Notes: generated by a model from the letters alone, not told the origin. 64,000 bases of DNA from Sphingopyxis sp. OPL5 (GCF_003797775.2 NZ_CP060725.1:3342001-3406000), one strand, 5' to 3'. Positions 39,237 through 48,670 are shown, counted from the stretch's first letter. Translations and numbers: made by a program.

Positions 39237-41905
39237 CAGAGAAGGATCGACCATCACCAGAGGCCTTCCTGCGCCAGGCGGCGCAGGAAGGCCGCGGCCG
39301 TCTGAAAGTCTTTCTGGGCGCAGCCCCCGGGGTCGGCAAGACGTGGGAGATGCTCACCGACGGGCGGCAACGGCGCGAGGCCGGGGTCGATGTCGTGATC
39401 GGCGTGGTCGAGACCCACGGCCGCCGCGAGACCGAGGCGCTGGTCCACGGCCATGAGATCATCCCGCGCCGCGCCGTCGATCATCAGGGACATAGCCTTG
39501 GTGAAATGGACATCGACGCGATCCTCGAACGCCGTCCGGGACTGGTGCTGGTCGATGAACTTGCCCATTCAAACGCGCCGGGCAGCCGGCATCCGAAGCG
39601 TTACCAGGATGTCGAGGAACTGCTCGATGCCGGCATCGACGTCTATTCGACGATCAACATCCAGCACGTCGAGAGCCTGAACGACGTCGTCGCCTCCTTC
39701 ACCCGCGTTCGTGTGCGCGAGACGGTGCCCGACTCGATCCTCGAAAATGCCGAGATCGAGGTGGTCGATATTCCACCCGACGAGCTGATCGAGCGGCTGC
39801 GCGACGGCAAGGTCTATATTCCGCAGGAGGCGAGCCGCGCGCTCACCCATTTCTTCTCCAAGTCCAACCTGACCGCGCTGCGCGAATTGGCGCTCCGCCG
39901 CGCGGCGCAGGCGGTCGACGCGCAGATGCTCGAACATGTCCGCGCCAATGCGCTGGCGGGCAGCTTCGCGGTCGGCGAACGGATCGTCGTTGCGGTCAGC
40001 GAACTGCCCGTCGCCGCCGAACTCGTCCGCGCCGGGAAGCGGCTCGCCGACGCGCTGAGGGCGCCGTGGACCGCGGTCTATATCGAGACGCGGCGAAGCC
40101 AGGCGATGTCGGATGACGATCGGCGGCAGCTTGCCGACACGCTCGCGCTCGCCTCGCGGCTCGGTGCCTCGACCGCCACCGTGCCGGCGGCGAGCGTCGT
40201 GGAAGGGCTGCGCGCCTTTGCCGGCGAGGCACGGGCGACCCAGATCGTCATCGGCAAGTCGAGCCGCCCCTGGTGGTTCGAAATGCGCCATGGCTCGGTC
40301 GTCGACCAGCTCGTCCGGACGATCGACGATGTCGCCATCCATGTGCTGCCCGGCGAGCCTGCCGCGCGGTCCGGACAACAGCGTGGCCGCCTTGTCGTTC
40401 CCGGGCGCTGGGGGCGGCCGGCGGACTATGTCTGGTCGCTGATCATGGTCGCCGCGATGACGGCGCTGGGCCGCCTGCTCCTCGCGGCTATCGACCTCGG
40501 CAATATCGCCTTGCTCTATCTGGTGCCGGTCATGTTCGCCGCCGCGACGTTCGGCGTGCGCGCCGGCCTGTTCGCGGGCCTTGCATCGAGCCTTGCCTAT
40601 AATTTCTTTTTCCTGCCGCCGACCGGCACGCTCACCGTCAACAATCCGGAAAATGTCGTCAGCATTCTCGTGCTGCTCGGCGTCGCGGTGGTCACCAGCC
40701 AGTTCGCCGCGCGGGTGCGCGCGCAGGCCGATCTGGCGCAGTGGAGCGCGCGCCAGAATGCGGCGCTCGCCAGCTTCTCGCGGCAGCTGACCGCTGCCCC
40801 CGACCAGGACACGCTGATGCACGCGATCTGTGCCGAGGTCGGGCGTCTGCTCGATGTCCGCACGGCATTGTTGCTGCCGTCCGCTGACGGGCCGACGTTG
40901 CGCGCCGCGGTGCCGCCCGAAGATCGGCTCGAGCAGATCGAACGGGCCGCGGCACAATGGGCGATGGACAATGAACAGCCCGCCGGGCGCGGGTCGTCGA
41001 CGCTCACCGCGTCGGACTGGCTGTTCCATCCGCTGCGCACGACGCGCGGTGTGCTCGGCGTCCTCGGCATGACCCGTGACGATGCGCGCGAACCCATCCG
41101 GTCCGATCAGGTGCCGCTGCTGATGAGCCTGCTCGACCAGGCGTCGATCGCGCTCGACCGCATGGCGCTCGAAGAAGCGTCTCTTCATGCGCGGCAGGTC
41201 GACGAGCGCGATCGTTTGCGTTCGGCCCTGCTGTCCTCGGTCAGCCACGATCTCAGGACACCGCTCACGACGATCCTCTCGGCGGCGCAGGAAATGCAGC
41301 GCCACCCGTCGCCGCAACTGGCCGAGACCATCGAGACCGAAGCGCGCCGCCTCAACCGCTTCGTGTCGAACCTGCTCGACATGGCGCGCGTCGAAGCGGG
41401 CGCCTTGCCGTTGAAGGTCGAGGCGACCGAACTGTTCGACGCCGCGGCGAGTGCGGCGCACGACACACGGGCGTCGCTGACCGGCCATGAGGTGAAGATC
41501 GATATCTCACCCAATATTCCGCTGGTCCGCGTCGATCCTGTGCTGCTCCACCATTGCCTGATCAACCTGCTCGACAACGCCGGGCGCTATGCCGATCCCG
41601 ATACGCCGATCGTCATCCGGGCGCGGCGCATGGCGGATGCGATCCTGTTGTCGGTCATCGACCAGGGACCGGGTATCGCGCCCGGGAATGAGAAGCGCGT
41701 CTTCGAAACCTTTACCCGCCTCGAAGGAAGCGACCGCGCGAAGCACGGCACCGGGCTTGGCCTCGCCATCGTCAAGGGCTTTGCCGAGGCGATGGGGCTG
41801 TCGGTCGAGGCGGGCAACAATGCCGAGCCGCATGGCGCCTGCTTCACCATCCGCATCCCCGAAACGCTGATCATCACGCATCCGATCGACAAGGACATAT
41901 CATGA
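39233..41905 (+). CDS. kdpD: osmosensitive K+ channel sensor kinase KdpD
   Basis: 890 residues, GTG start at 39233. N-terminal KdpD domain with Walker [10 protein letters not shown] (around residue 29), a USP-like domain, four closely spaced TM helices (DUF4118, around residue 400-490), a GAF-like region and a histidine kinase core: H-box [13 protein letters not shown]-box [11 protein letters not shown], then DQGPGI and [11 protein letters not shown]. Senses low K+ or osmotic stress and phosphorylates KdpE. It overlaps kdpE by 4 bp. Confidence 0.96.
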   Translation: MTEKDRPSPEAFLRQAAQEGRGRLKVFLGAAPGVGKTWEMLTDGRQRREAGVDVVIGVVETHGRRETEALVHGHEIIPRRAVDHQGHSLGEMDIDAILERRPGLVLVDELAHSNAPGSRHPKRYQDVEELLDAGIDVYSTINIQHVESLNDVVASFTRVRVRETVPDSILENAEIEVVDIPPDELIERLRDGKVYIPQEASRALTHFFSKSNLTALRELALRRAAQAVDAQMLEHVRANALAGSFAVGERIVVAVSELPVAAELVRAGKRLADALRAPWTAVYIETRRSQAMSDDDRRQLADTLALASRLGASTATVPAASVVEGLRAFAGEARATQIVIGKSSRPWWFEMRHGSVVDQLVRTIDDVAIHVLPGEPAARSGQQRGRLVVPGRWGRPADYVWSLIMVAAMTALGRLLLAAIDLGNIALLYLVPVMFAAATFGVRAGLFAGLASSLAYNFFFLPPTGTLTVNNPENVVSILVLLGVAVVTSQFAARVRAQADLAQWSARQNAALASFSRQLTAAPDQDTLMHAICAEVGRLLDVRTALLLPSADGPTLRAAVPPEDRLEQIERAAAQWAMDNEQPAGRGSSTLTASDWLFHPLRTTRGVLGVLGMTRDDAREPIRSDQVPLLMSLLDQASIALDRMALEEASLHARQVDERDRLRSALLSSVSHDLRTPLTTILSAAQEMQRHPSPQLAETIETEARRLNRFVSNLLDMARVEAGALPLKVEATELFDAAASAAHDTRASLTGHEVKIDISPNIPLVRVDPVLLHHCLINLLDNAGRYADPDTPIVIRARRMADAILLSVIDQGPGIAPGNEKRVFETFTRLEGSDRAKHGTGLGLAIVKGFAEAMGLSVEAGNNAEPHGACFTIRIPETLIITHPIDKDIS

Positions 41906-42624
41906 AAGTGCGTCACAAGGTCTTGATCGTCGATGACGAGTTCCACATTCGCCGCCTGATCCACGCGGCGCTGGCGCGCGCCGACTATGCGATCGTCGAG
42001 GCGGAAAATGCGCGCGAGGCGATCGAGCGTCTGCGTGAAGAGCGTCCCGACATCACGCTGCTCGATCTCGGGCTGCCCGACCGCGACGGACTCGAGCTGG
42101 TTCCGCTCTTCAAGCAGCAGTCCGATACGACGCTGATCGTCGTGTCTGCGCGCGATGCGACCGAAGAGAAGGTCGCGGCGCTCGATCTCGGCGCCGACGA
42201 TTATCTGACCAAACCCTTCGACACCGACGAGCTGCTCGCCCGTGTGCGCGTCGCTTTGCGCAACCGCCTGACCCGTGACGGCGGGAACCTGACCCTGTCG
42301 GTGGGTGATGTGACGATGGACCTGATCGCGCGGACGGTGACCAAGGCGGGGAAGGAGGTGCATCTGACGCCCAAGGAATATGCCGTGCTCGCGCAACTCG
42401 CGCGGTTCCCCGGCCGGGTCATAACGCACAACCAGATCATGAACGAGGTCTGGCCGACCGAGCATGAGCATCATGTCGAATATCTCCGCGTTCTCGTCCG
42501 GACCTTGCGCCAGAAGCTCGAAGCCGATCCGCAGCAGCCGCAGATCATCTGCAACGAACTCGGCATCGGCTATCGCCTGCGCCTCGGCGATCCTCTTGCG
42601 GAGGAGGGCGCGTCGGCGCGCTGA
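41902..42624 (+). CDS. kdpE: response regulator KdpE
   Basis: 240 residues. Receiver domain with the acidic pocket (IVDDE) and phospho-acceptor in DITLLDLGLPDRDG (Asp52), switch Thr/Lys in VVSARD and DDYLTKPFD. OmpR-type winged-helix domain in the C-terminal half (LTPKEYAVLAQLARFPGRVITHNQIMNEVW ... EYLRVLVRTLRQKLE). Activates kdp transcription. The start codon overlaps the kdpD stop. Candidate binding sites are the three similar boxes described at 34568, 42663 and 43083. Confidence 0.95.
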   Translation: MKVRHKVLIVDDEFHIRRLIHAALARADYAIVEAENAREAIERLREERPDITLLDLGLPDRDGLELVPLFKQQSDTTLIVVSARDATEEKVAALDLGADDYLTKPFDTDELLARVRVALRNRLTRDGGNLTLSVGDVTMDLIARTVTKAGKEVHLTPKEYAVLAQLARFPGRVITHNQIMNEVWPTEHEHHVEYLRVLVRTLRQKLEADPQQPQIICNELGIGYRLRLGDPLAEEGASAR

Positions 42625-42662
42625 GTGGGAGGCGGCGCGCTGTCGGGCTGCGACTATATGCA

Positions 42663-42720
42663 ATCTCTATGCCCGGCGGCGTTTCCCGATCTCGATTTCC
42701 TACGCGTACATGCATAGGTG
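42663..42720 (+). promoter_or_regulatory. kdp-type box (copy A) and -10-like element
   Basis: A 45-bp sequence from 42663 to 42707 aligned gap-free with the box at 43083 (about 33 of 42 positions identical from CTATGC to ACGC), including the 11-base identity TCTCGATTTCC. TAGGTG (42715-42720) lies nine bases after the ACGC end. It precedes the 110-residue membrane-protein gene by about 40 bp. Confidence 0.6.
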
Positions 42721-42723
42721 AAC

Positions 42724-42741
42724 GACCTCCCTTTGGAGGTC
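42724..42741 (+). promoter_or_regulatory. hairpin that would sequester the ribosome-binding site
   Basis: GACCTCC (42724-42730) and GGAGGTC (42735-42741) form a 7-bp perfect stem with a four-base loop. The 3' arm is the GGAGGT ribosome-binding site of the gene that starts at 42746, so the folded leader would block initiation. If transcription starts at about 42727 from the -10-like element, part of the 5' arm would be lost. Confidence 0.5.
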
Positions 42742-42745
42742 TGAC

Positions 42746-43078
42746 GTGAAGAAATGGCATGACACTCTTGCGGCCGATCTGGGCCTGCGCGTCGGCGGCC
42801 TCGGGCTTCTTGTGCTGGGTTGGTTGGTTGCCGTCCGGCTTCACCACATGGCGCTCACCACCCCGGCCCGCGATGCGACATCGTTCATGATGCTCCTCTC
42901 CGCGATCATATTTGTCTGCGGCAGCGCCGGGAGCGCGCTCCTCTTCGTCGGTCCCGGCCTGTGGGAAACCGTCGAGGTTTCCGAGCGCTGGAGGCGTCTG
43001 CCCGCGTCTGACTTCGAAGCGCCGACGATATTCGAACAGCTGTTGGTGCCCGGCGATCGAAACCGGCCGGTCGCGTAG
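42746..43078 (+). CDS. small membrane protein of unknown function next to kdp
   Basis: 110 residues from GTG 42746 (GGAGGT at proper distance). Two hydrophobic segments (GLRVGGLGLLVLGWLVAVRL; FMMLLSAIIFVCGSAGSALLFVG) with a short loop HHMALTTPARDATS, then a cytoplasmic or periplasmic acidic tail of 35 residues (WETVEVSERWRRLPASDFEAPTIFEQLL). I do not recognise the family. It lies between kdpE and the TorF porin and shares their upstream box, which suggests a role in potassium or osmotic homeostasis. Confidence 0.7.
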   Translation: MKKWHDTLAADLGLRVGGLGLLVLGWLVAVRLHHMALTTPARDATSFMMLLSAIIFVCGSAGSALLFVGPGLWETVEVSERWRRLPASDFEAPTIFEQLLVPGDRNRPVA

Positions 43079-43082
43079 CAAA

Positions 43083-43141
43083 AACACTATGCGGGCGGGC
43101 GGTTCTCGCTCTCGATTTCCAACGCCGCGCCGATCTAGTTG
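43083..43141 (+). promoter_or_regulatory. kdp-type box (copy B) and -10-like element
   Basis: The 45-bp box 43083-43127 (CTATGCG ... TCTCGATTTCC ... AACGC) is the copy most like the other two. TAGTTG (43136-43141) starts exactly ten bases after the ACGC end, the same spacing as at kdp. The start codon of the TorF porin is 55 bp further on. Confidence 0.6.
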
Positions 43142-43195
43142 AGCATCCTCGCGAGCCTCCGCCATGTCCGGCCGAGGCGTTTTCTAGAGGAAGAT

Positions 43196-44014
43196 ATGAA
43201 AATCATCATCTCGGCCGCCGTTTTTGCGGCAGCACTGTCTCCCGCCGCTGCATGGGCGCAGGAAGAAGGAAAACCGGCCGTCACCATTTCGGGTTCGGCA
43301 ACGATCGCCTCGGACTATCGTTTCCGCGGCGTGTCGCAAACCGACAAGGAAATGGCGGTGCAGGGCGGCCTCACGGTGACGCATGAGAGCGGCCTCTATG
43401 CCGGCGCCTGGGCGTCCAATCTCTCGGGCTGGGGCACCTTCGGCGGCGCGAACATGGAACTCGACCTGATCGGCGGATACAAGGCGTCGATCGCGGACAA
43501 TATGACGCTCGACATGGGCCTCGTCTGGTACATGTATCCGGGCGGCGCCGATGACTCGGATTTCGCCGAACCCTATGTCAAGCTGACGGGCGCCACGGGG
43601 TCGGCGACGCTGACGGCGGGCGCCGCCTATGCGCCCAAGCAATATGCGCTCGCGAACGTTTCCGCCGCGCCGAACAGCCGCGGCCAGAGTGAAGATAATC
43701 TCTATCTGTGGGGTGATGGCGCGTTGGCGATCGCCGGAACACCGCTGACGGCGAAGGCGCATATCGGTTATTCGGACGGAAACCCCGGCCTCGGTCCGAA
43801 CGGCACGAGCGTCGCGCCGACCGGTCGCTATTGGGACTGGTCGCTCGGCGTCGACGCGGTCTGGCGCAATCTGACGCTCAATCTTTCCTACGTGGACACG
43901 GATATCGGCAGGGCGGAGGCCGCGCGTCTTCTGCCCAATTTCAGCAAGGGACTCGACGGCAGCGGCTCCATCGCCGACGCAACGGTCGTGGCAAGCGTCA
44001 CAGCCTCCTTCTGA
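43196..44014 (+). CDS. TorF family putative outer-membrane porin
   Basis: 272 residues from the ATG at 43196 (AGAGGAAG upstream). Signal peptide MKIIISAAVFAAALSPAAAWA, then a barrel with alternating hydrophobic strands and the family's opening SGSATIASDYRFRGVSQTDKEMAVQGGLTV, aromatic girdle residues and a terminal ASVTASF. The family (Gcw_chp/TorF) is of unknown substrate, but it recurs beside kdp operons in sphingomonads as I recall. A perfect hairpin follows. Confidence 0.88.
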   Translation: MKIIISAAVFAAALSPAAAWAQEEGKPAVTISGSATIASDYRFRGVSQTDKEMAVQGGLTVTHESGLYAGAWASNLSGWGTFGGANMELDLIGGYKASIADNMTLDMGLVWYMYPGGADDSDFAEPYVKLTGATGSATLTAGAAYAPKQYALANVSAAPNSRGQSEDNLYLWGDGALAIAGTPLTAKAHIGYSDGNPGLGPNGTSVAPTGRYWDWSLGVDAVWRNLTLNLSYVDTDIGRAEAARLLPNFSKGLDGSGSIADATVVASVTASF

Positions 44015-44025
44015 GTATATGCCGA

Positions 44026-44050
44026 TCCGGACGGCGCGTTGCCGTCCGGA
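44026..44050 (+). terminator. hairpin terminator after the TorF gene
   Basis: TCCGGACGGC (44026-44035) and GCCGTCCGGA (44041-44050) form a 10-bp perfect stem with a five-base loop, 11 bp after the stop codon. No T-run. Confidence 0.7.
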
Positions 44051-44173
44051 CCAATCTCGTGGCCAGGGTCAGCGCGAACGCATGTCATGCGCTATGCAGG
44101 GATCGCCCGCGTCATTCGCCACGGTCGGAGCGGGAAAACGGACGGCGTCTTGGGCCGATGGCGAGAGACTGTG

Positions 44174-44249
44174 TGGTGCCGGCTGTCAGACTCGAACTGA
44201 CGACCTACCGCTTACAAGGCGGTTGCTCTACCAACTGAGCTAAGCCGGC
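44174..44249 (-). tRNA. tRNA-Thr (UGU)
   Basis: On the minus strand 76 bases begin GCCGGCTTAGCTCAGTTGG and end in an encoded CCA. Acceptor GCCGGCT/AGCCGGC, D-arm with AGCTCAGTTGGTAGAGC, anticodon stem ACCGC/GCGGT with loop CTTGTAA (anticodon UGU, Thr), T-arm with GTTCGAGTC all fold normally. It lies between the TorF and DUF429-like genes. Confidence 0.97.
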
Positions 44250-44328
44250 GCGCCGTTTGCGGCCCTAGGCATTTTTCGGTCGGATGGAAATATCCGGCGT
44301 CGAGAAAATGCGAAAAGCGAAAAACGCG

Positions 44329-45201
44329 TCAAACTATGCCAAAGGTCCAGCCTTCGGTGCGTGCGAGTGTGTCGGTGAGCGGGGCAGGCGCCCAGCGTGC
44401 GGGGTCGTGCGCGATCGCGCGCAGCCAGGCGGCGGTCAGCAGTGCGTCGCTCGCATGGTCTCCGATCGGGCCGATATGCCGCACGGGCGGTGATCCCAGT
44501 TCGGCCAGCGCGGCGTCGAGCACGGCGCCGTCGCGGATCTTGCTGCGGCCTGCGGGCACGCGCGCGGCGCGCGCGGCAAGGCCGGTGTAGATTTCGACCA
44601 GCAGCGGCCCCGCCCTCGGCACCGGATCGAGCGGCCACAGCGGCATGCGACCGCTGAGCCGATGGAGCAGGCGCATGCCCGCAAGGCTCGCCTTGCCGAC
44701 CTGCGCCGCGCCGACGAGGTTGAAATTGCTCACGCTCGCCGCTTGCCTTGTGGCGCGCTGGTGCTGCTCGACGACACGCAGCCGGCCGGCACCGGCTTCG
44801 AAGAGGTCGCCGACGTCGCCGCGGCCGTGGCGGAAATGCCGCCGCGCTTGCGGATGCGCGAGGAAACCGCCGACCTCATAATGCGGATCGGCGGCGGTGA
44901 GATGTTCGACCAGCGCCCACAGCGACGGCAGGTCGGCGGGACTCTCCGGCCATTCGGGGAAATAGGCCTCGCGGTCGGCGAAGGCGAAGGCCGCCGAAAA
45001 GTCGAAACCGATCAGCATGTCGATCCCCGACGTAGCGACGCCTTCGAGCCAATCCAGCATCTCGGCGCGTGACCAGATATGGCCGGGCCGCACCAGTTCG
45101 GGCGCCGCCGTGCCGCTGGCGACCGCCAGCGCGATCCCGCGCTGCCGCGCGCCGCGCGCGCCCGACCAGTCGATCGCGGCGAAATGGGAGAAATGGCGCA
45201 T
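44329..45201 (-). CDS. predicted RNase H-fold protein, DUF429-like
   Basis: 290 residues. The N-terminus HFAAIDWSGARGAR has the Asp of an RNase H-like first strand, IDMLIGFDFSAAF supplies a second acidic strand, and the C-terminus GDHASDALLTAAWLRAIAHDP has the HxxDALxxA motif of DUF429 proteins (predicted nucleases). Similar genes are common in alphaproteobacteria without a known role. The call rests on motif resemblance only. It is divergent from the Nfu gene. Confidence 0.6.
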   Translation of the reverse strand: MRHFSHFAAIDWSGARGARQRGIALAVASGTAAPELVRPGHIWSRAEMLDWLEGVATSGIDMLIGFDFSAAFAFADREAYFPEWPESPADLPSLWALVEHLTAADPHYEVGGFLAHPQARRHFRHGRGDVGDLFEAGAGRLRVVEQHQRATRQAASVSNFNLVGAAQVGKASLAGMRLLHRLSGRMPLWPLDPVPRAGPLLVEIYTGLAARAARVPAGRSKIRDGAVLDAALAELGSPPVRHIGPIGDHASDALLTAAWLRAIAHDPARWAPAPLTDTLARTEGWTFGIV

Positions 45202-45264
45202 TTTTCGACCCTACAGCATCTTTGTCGGCTTGCACAAAGCCCGATCGCGTCCCACATGCCCCCC

Positions 45265-45843
45265 ATGCTGATCGAAACCGAATCGACGCCCAACCCCGCG
45301 ACGCTCAAATTCCTGCCCGGCCAGGCGGTGATGGACGCGGGCACCCGGGACTTCGCGAGCCCCGAGGAAGCCGAAGCCTCGCCGCTCGCCGACGCGCTGT
45401 TCGCGCTCGGCGACGTCACCGGCGTCTTTTTCGGCCGCGACTTCGTCTCGGTCACCGCGGCGCCCGGCGTCAGCTGGAGCGACCTCAAGCCCGACGTCCT
45501 CGGCATCGTGATGGACCATTTCCTCGGCCAGATGCCGCTGTTCAATCCCGGCTCTGCTGCGGGGATCAGCGTTCCGGGTGAGGATGAGGCGAGCTTCGCC
45601 GACGATCCCGCCGACGCCGACATCATCGATCAGATCAAGGAATTGATCGAGACGCGCGTCCGCCCGGCGGTTGCCAACGACGGCGGCGACATCGTCTATC
45701 GCGGGTTCGACAAGGGCAATGTGTATCTGAAGATGCAGGGCGCGTGCGCCGGCTGTCCGTCGTCGAGCGCGACGCTGAAGAACGGCATCGAATCGCTCCT
45801 TAAGCACTATGTTCCCGAAGTGACGGCCGTCCACGCCGTTTGA
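45265..45843 (+). CDS. Nfu-type Fe-S cluster scaffold/carrier protein
   Basis: 192 residues from ATG 45265 (MLIETESTPNPATLKFLPG); ATG 45256 would add three residues, and neither has a clear ribosome-binding site. N-terminal NFU_N domain (KFLPGQAVMDAG ... FFGRDFVSVT), C-terminal NifU-like domain with the Cys pair of the cluster site in GACAGCPSS. Delivers Fe-S clusters to client enzymes such as aconitase or the MiaB enzyme encoded nearby (inference). Followed by the malonic semialdehyde reductase gene. Confidence 0.92.
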   Translation: MLIETESTPNPATLKFLPGQAVMDAGTRDFASPEEAEASPLADALFALGDVTGVFFGRDFVSVTAAPGVSWSDLKPDVLGIVMDHFLGQMPLFNPGSAAGISVPGEDEASFADDPADADIIDQIKELIETRVRPAVANDGGDIVYRGFDKGNVYLKMQGACAGCPSSSATLKNGIESLLKHYVPEVTAVHAV

Positions 45844-45871
45844 CCCGTCCCGAAATCAGGAGAATGATCCG

Positions 45872-46465
45872 ATGAGCGAGCCGCTTTCCGATACTGCCCT
45901 CGACCAGCTGTTCCGCACCGCGCGCACCTATAATGGCTATGTCGACAAACCGGTGTTGGACGACCAGCTGCACGCGATCTGGGATCTGGTGAAATTCGGC
46001 CCGACCAGCGCCAACTGCCTGCCGGCACGGATCGTCTGGTGCACCAGCACCGAAGCGAAGGAAAAGCTCGCGGCGCTCGCGCTGCCCGCCAATGGCGACA
46101 AGATCCGCAGCGCCCCGGTCACCGCGATCATCGGCATGGATCTCGAATTCTACGAAAACCTGCCCGAGCTTTTTCCGCACGCTGACGCGAAAAGCTGGTT
46201 CAACACCAATGCCGAACTGGCGCACGCGACCGCGTTCCGCAATTCGAGCCTGCAGGGCGCCTATTTCATCCTCGCCGCGCGCGCGCTCGGGCTCGACACC
46301 GGGCCGATGTCGGGTTTCGCCAACGACGCCGTCGACGCGGCCTTCTTCGCCGATCAGCCGAGCGTGCGAAGCAATTTCATCTCGACGCTTGGTTACGGCG
46401 ACCCCGCGACCATTTTCGAGCGCAGCCCGCGCCCCGGCTTTGACCGCTTCAACCGCGTCGCCTGA
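45872..46465 (+). CDS. malonic semialdehyde reductase (nitroreductase family)
   Basis: 197 residues, FMN-binding nitroreductase fold. The start MSEPLSDTALDQLFRTARTYNGYVDKPV, WDLVKFGPTSANCLPARI and ALGLDTGPMSGF are the marks of the RutE/HadB-type malonic semialdehyde reductase subgroup. GGAG precedes the ATG. No rut pathway genes are in view, so its physiological substrate is uncertain. The tsaB start overlaps its end. Confidence 0.85.
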   Translation: MSEPLSDTALDQLFRTARTYNGYVDKPVLDDQLHAIWDLVKFGPTSANCLPARIVWCTSTEAKEKLAALALPANGDKIRSAPVTAIIGMDLEFYENLPELFPHADAKSWFNTNAELAHATAFRNSSLQGAYFILAARALGLDTGPMSGFANDAVDAAFFADQPSVRSNFISTLGYGDPATIFERSPRPGFDRFNRVA

Positions 46466-47090
46466 CGGCCTGCGCCGGCTCGTCATCGATGGTGCCAGCG
46501 AGGCCTGCTCGGTCGCGCTGTTCGACGGCGCGCGCCTACGCGATTTTCGCCACGACATCATCGGCCGCGGCCATGCCGAACGGCTGGTGCCGCTGATCGC
46601 CGAACTGGCGGACGGCGGGCGCGCCGACGCGATCCTCGTCGGTTGCGGCCCCGGCAGCTTCGCTGGCGTGCGCATCGGTGTCGCCGCGGCACGCGCGCTG
46701 GCGCTCGGCTGGCGGGTACCGGCCTTCGGTTTTTCGACCCTCGCGCTCGTCGCGGCTGCGGCGGCCGACGAGATCGCGGCGGCGGACGGCGCACTCGTCG
46801 TGATGGAGGGCGGGCACGGGCAATGGTTCGTCCAGCCCTTCGCCGCCGACCTGTCGCCGCGCGCCGATATTCGCTCGCTGCTGCCCGGCGAAGCGGTGCG
46901 GCGCGACGACGCGCTGGTCGTCGGCAACCGCGCCGGGGCGTTCGTTGCGCTGCGCGGCGCGGGGACCGCCTTGCCGATGCTTCCCGACGCCCGCGCCTAT
47001 CCGCGCCTGCCCGCCGCGGCGACCTTCGCCGATCCCAGCCCCCATTATGGCCGCGCGCCCGATGCCAAGCCGATGGCGGCGCGCGTATGA
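46440..47090 (+). CDS. tsaB: tRNA threonylcarbamoyladenosine biosynthesis protein TsaB
   Basis: 216 residues from the proposed TTG at 46440, which overlaps the preceding gene by 26 bp; CTG or an ATG-less start nearby cannot be excluded because no ATG precedes the conserved RLVIDGASEACSVALFDG. ASKHA-fold features include GRGHAERLVPLIAELADGG, VGCGPGSFAGVRIGVAAARALALG and a shortened C-terminus. TsaB supports TsaD in forming t6A37 of ANN-decoding tRNAs. Its TGA overlaps the rimI ATG. Confidence 0.88.
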   Translation: MTASTASPDGLRRLVIDGASEACSVALFDGARLRDFRHDIIGRGHAERLVPLIAELADGGRADAILVGCGPGSFAGVRIGVAAARALALGWRVPAFGFSTLALVAAAAADEIAAADGALVVMEGGHGQWFVQPFAADLSPRADIRSLLPGEAVRRDDALVVGNRAGAFVALRGAGTALPMLPDARAYPRLPAAATFADPSPHYGRAPDAKPMAARV

Positions 47091-47566
47091 GCGACTTCCG
47101 CCTTGCGACCGCGCGCGTCGCCGACCTCGCCGCGGTCATGCGCGTGATGGATGCCGCCTTCGATCCGGCTTTTGGCGAGGCATGGAGCCGCGCGCAGTTG
47201 CTCACCCTCTTCGCGCTGCCGTCGGCGCGTGTCTGCCTCGCGTGGGACGGCGAGCAGCCATGCGGTTTTTCGGCGGCGCGCATCGCGGGTCCGGAGAGCG
47301 AGTTGTTGTTGCTCGCGGTCGATCCGGCGTGGCGCGGCCGCGGAATCGGCGCCGCGTTAATATCCGATTGGCAAGCCTGGGGCCGCGGCGAAGGTGCCGA
47401 GGACTATTTCCTCGAAATGCGCGCTGACAACGACGCCGTTCATCTCTATGAGCGCAGCGGGTTTTCGGAGTGCGGTCGGCGCAAGGACTATTATCGAGGC
47501 GGTGACGGGATGATCCGCGACGCGATTACCATGCGTCATTCATCCGGAACCGGTCTAACTAGGTGA
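47087..47566 (+). CDS. rimI: ribosomal-protein-alanine N-acetyltransferase RimI
   Basis: 159 residues, GNAT fold: LLLLAVDPAWRGRGIGAALISDW (acetyl-CoA loop with R-G-R-G-I-G), FLEMRADNDAVHLYERSGF. It acetylates the N-terminal Ala of S18. Coupled to tsaB by a 4-bp overlap, the usual tsaB-rimI pair. The ATG at 47087 is supported by that overlap. Confidence 0.9.
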   Translation: MSDFRLATARVADLAAVMRVMDAAFDPAFGEAWSRAQLLTLFALPSARVCLAWDGEQPCGFSAARIAGPESELLLLAVDPAWRGRGIGAALISDWQAWGRGEGAEDYFLEMRADNDAVHLYERSGFSECGRRKDYYRGGDGMIRDAITMRHSSGTGLTR

Positions 47567-47671
47567 TAGACCTTGCGGAAATGCTGCCATAATGGCAGTA
47601 TCTCGGCCGGATGAAGAACAGCCCCAATATTCGTCGTCCATCTTCTGGGTATATAAAAAAGGAACCGTCCC

Positions 47672-48112
47672 ATGTCGGAGCAAACCGATACCAGTGAAAT
47701 GCTGGTCACGCTGACTGCTGACATCGTTGCTGCCCATGTCAGCAACAACAGTGTCGCGATTTCAGATCTTTCTGCGCTCATCAACAACGTCCACGCCGCC
47801 CTCTCCGGCCTCGGTACGCAGCCTGTCGAAGAAGAGAAGCTGGTACCGGCGGTGTCGATCCGCACCTCGGTGAAGCCCGATTACATCACCTGTCTCGAGG
47901 ACGGCAAAAAGCTCAAGATGCTGCGCCGCCACCTGATGACCCATTATGGCATGACCCCCGACGACTATCGCGCCAAATGGGGCCTGCCCGCCGACTATCC
48001 GATGGTCGCCCCCAATTACGCCGAAAAACGTCGTGCGCTGGCCAAGGAAATCGGCCTCGGCACCAAGGGCCGCGGCGGCGGGCGCAAGCCCAAGGCCAAG
48101 AAAGCGGCCTGA
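47672..48112 (+). CDS. mucR: Ros/MucR family transcriptional regulator
   Basis: 146 residues. The N-terminal dimerisation helices (LVTLTADIVAAHVSNNSVAISDLSALINNVHAAL) are followed by the prokaryotic zinc-finger region SVKPDYITCLEDGKKLKMLRRHLMTHYGMTPDDYRAKWGLP. The second metal position is Asp (C-x2-D-x9-H-x3-H) instead of Cys, a variant known in MucR homologues. The basic tail KGRGGGRKPKAKKAA may contact DNA. Binds AT-rich DNA and represses many genes. Confidence 0.93.
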   Translation: MSEQTDTSEMLVTLTADIVAAHVSNNSVAISDLSALINNVHAALSGLGTQPVEEEKLVPAVSIRTSVKPDYITCLEDGKKLKMLRRHLMTHYGMTPDDYRAKWGLPADYPMVAPNYAEKRRALAKEIGLGTKGRGGGRKPKAKKAA

Positions 48113-48244
48113 CGCGTTTCGAGCTTTGGCCTTTCAGGGCAGATGGGGGCGGTGCTGCAAGGCGCCGCCCTTGTTCTATGCGCAGGCCGTGCCTATACAG
48201 AATATAAGAACAAAGAACGGCTGCAGATTGCAGGAAAGGCCCGC

Positions 48245-48670
48245 ATGTCCGGTACCATCGACCTCGAAGCTCTGTGCCACGAAAAGGGCCTGCGCATCAC
48301 CGAGCAGCGCCGCATCATCGCGCGCGTGATCTCCGACAGCGAGGATCATCCCGACGTCGAAACGCTCTATGAGCGCGCGTCGAAGGTCGACAGCGGCATT
48401 TCGATCGCCACCGTCTATCGCACCGTTCGCCTGTTCGAAGAGGCCGGCATCCTTGATCGCCACGATTTCGGCGACGGCCGCTCGCGCTACGAAGCGGCGC
48501 CCGAGGCGCATCACGACCATCTGATCGACGTCGAAACCGGCCGGGTGATCGAATTCGTCGATCCCGAGCTCGAGGCGTTGCAGAAGGTTATCGCCGAACG
48601 CCTCGGCTTCCGCCTCGTCGACCATCGCATGGAGCTCTATGGTGTCGCCCTCGATCGCAAGCGCGACTAG
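48245..48670 (+). CDS. fur: Fur family ferric uptake regulator
   Basis: 141 residues from ATG 48245. Winged helix (GLRITEQRRIIARVISDSEDHPDVETLYERA ... SIATVYRTVRLFEEAGIL) and metal-binding domain with the HHDH cluster (EAHHDHLIDVETGRVIEF) and no CxxC pair, as in alphaproteobacterial Fur/Mur. It would repress iron-uptake genes under iron sufficiency, including possibly the TonB receptor at 52.2 kb. Order rimI-mucR-fur-plsC is conserved in sphingomonads. Confidence 0.92.
   Translation: MSGTIDLEALCHEKGLRITEQRRIIARVISDSEDHPDVETLYERASKVDSGISIATVYRTVRLFEEAGILDRHDFGDGRSRYEAAPEAHHDHLIDVETGRVIEFVDPELEALQKVIAERLGFRLVDHRMELYGVALDRKRD

Noticed and set aside
39569..41488. 639-residue minus-strand frame over kdpD
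   Set aside because: Antisense to the kinase and free of any domain; a shadow.
44174..44249. tRNA-Thr as an integration site
   Set aside because: No integrase or duplicated 3' tRNA fragment nearby.
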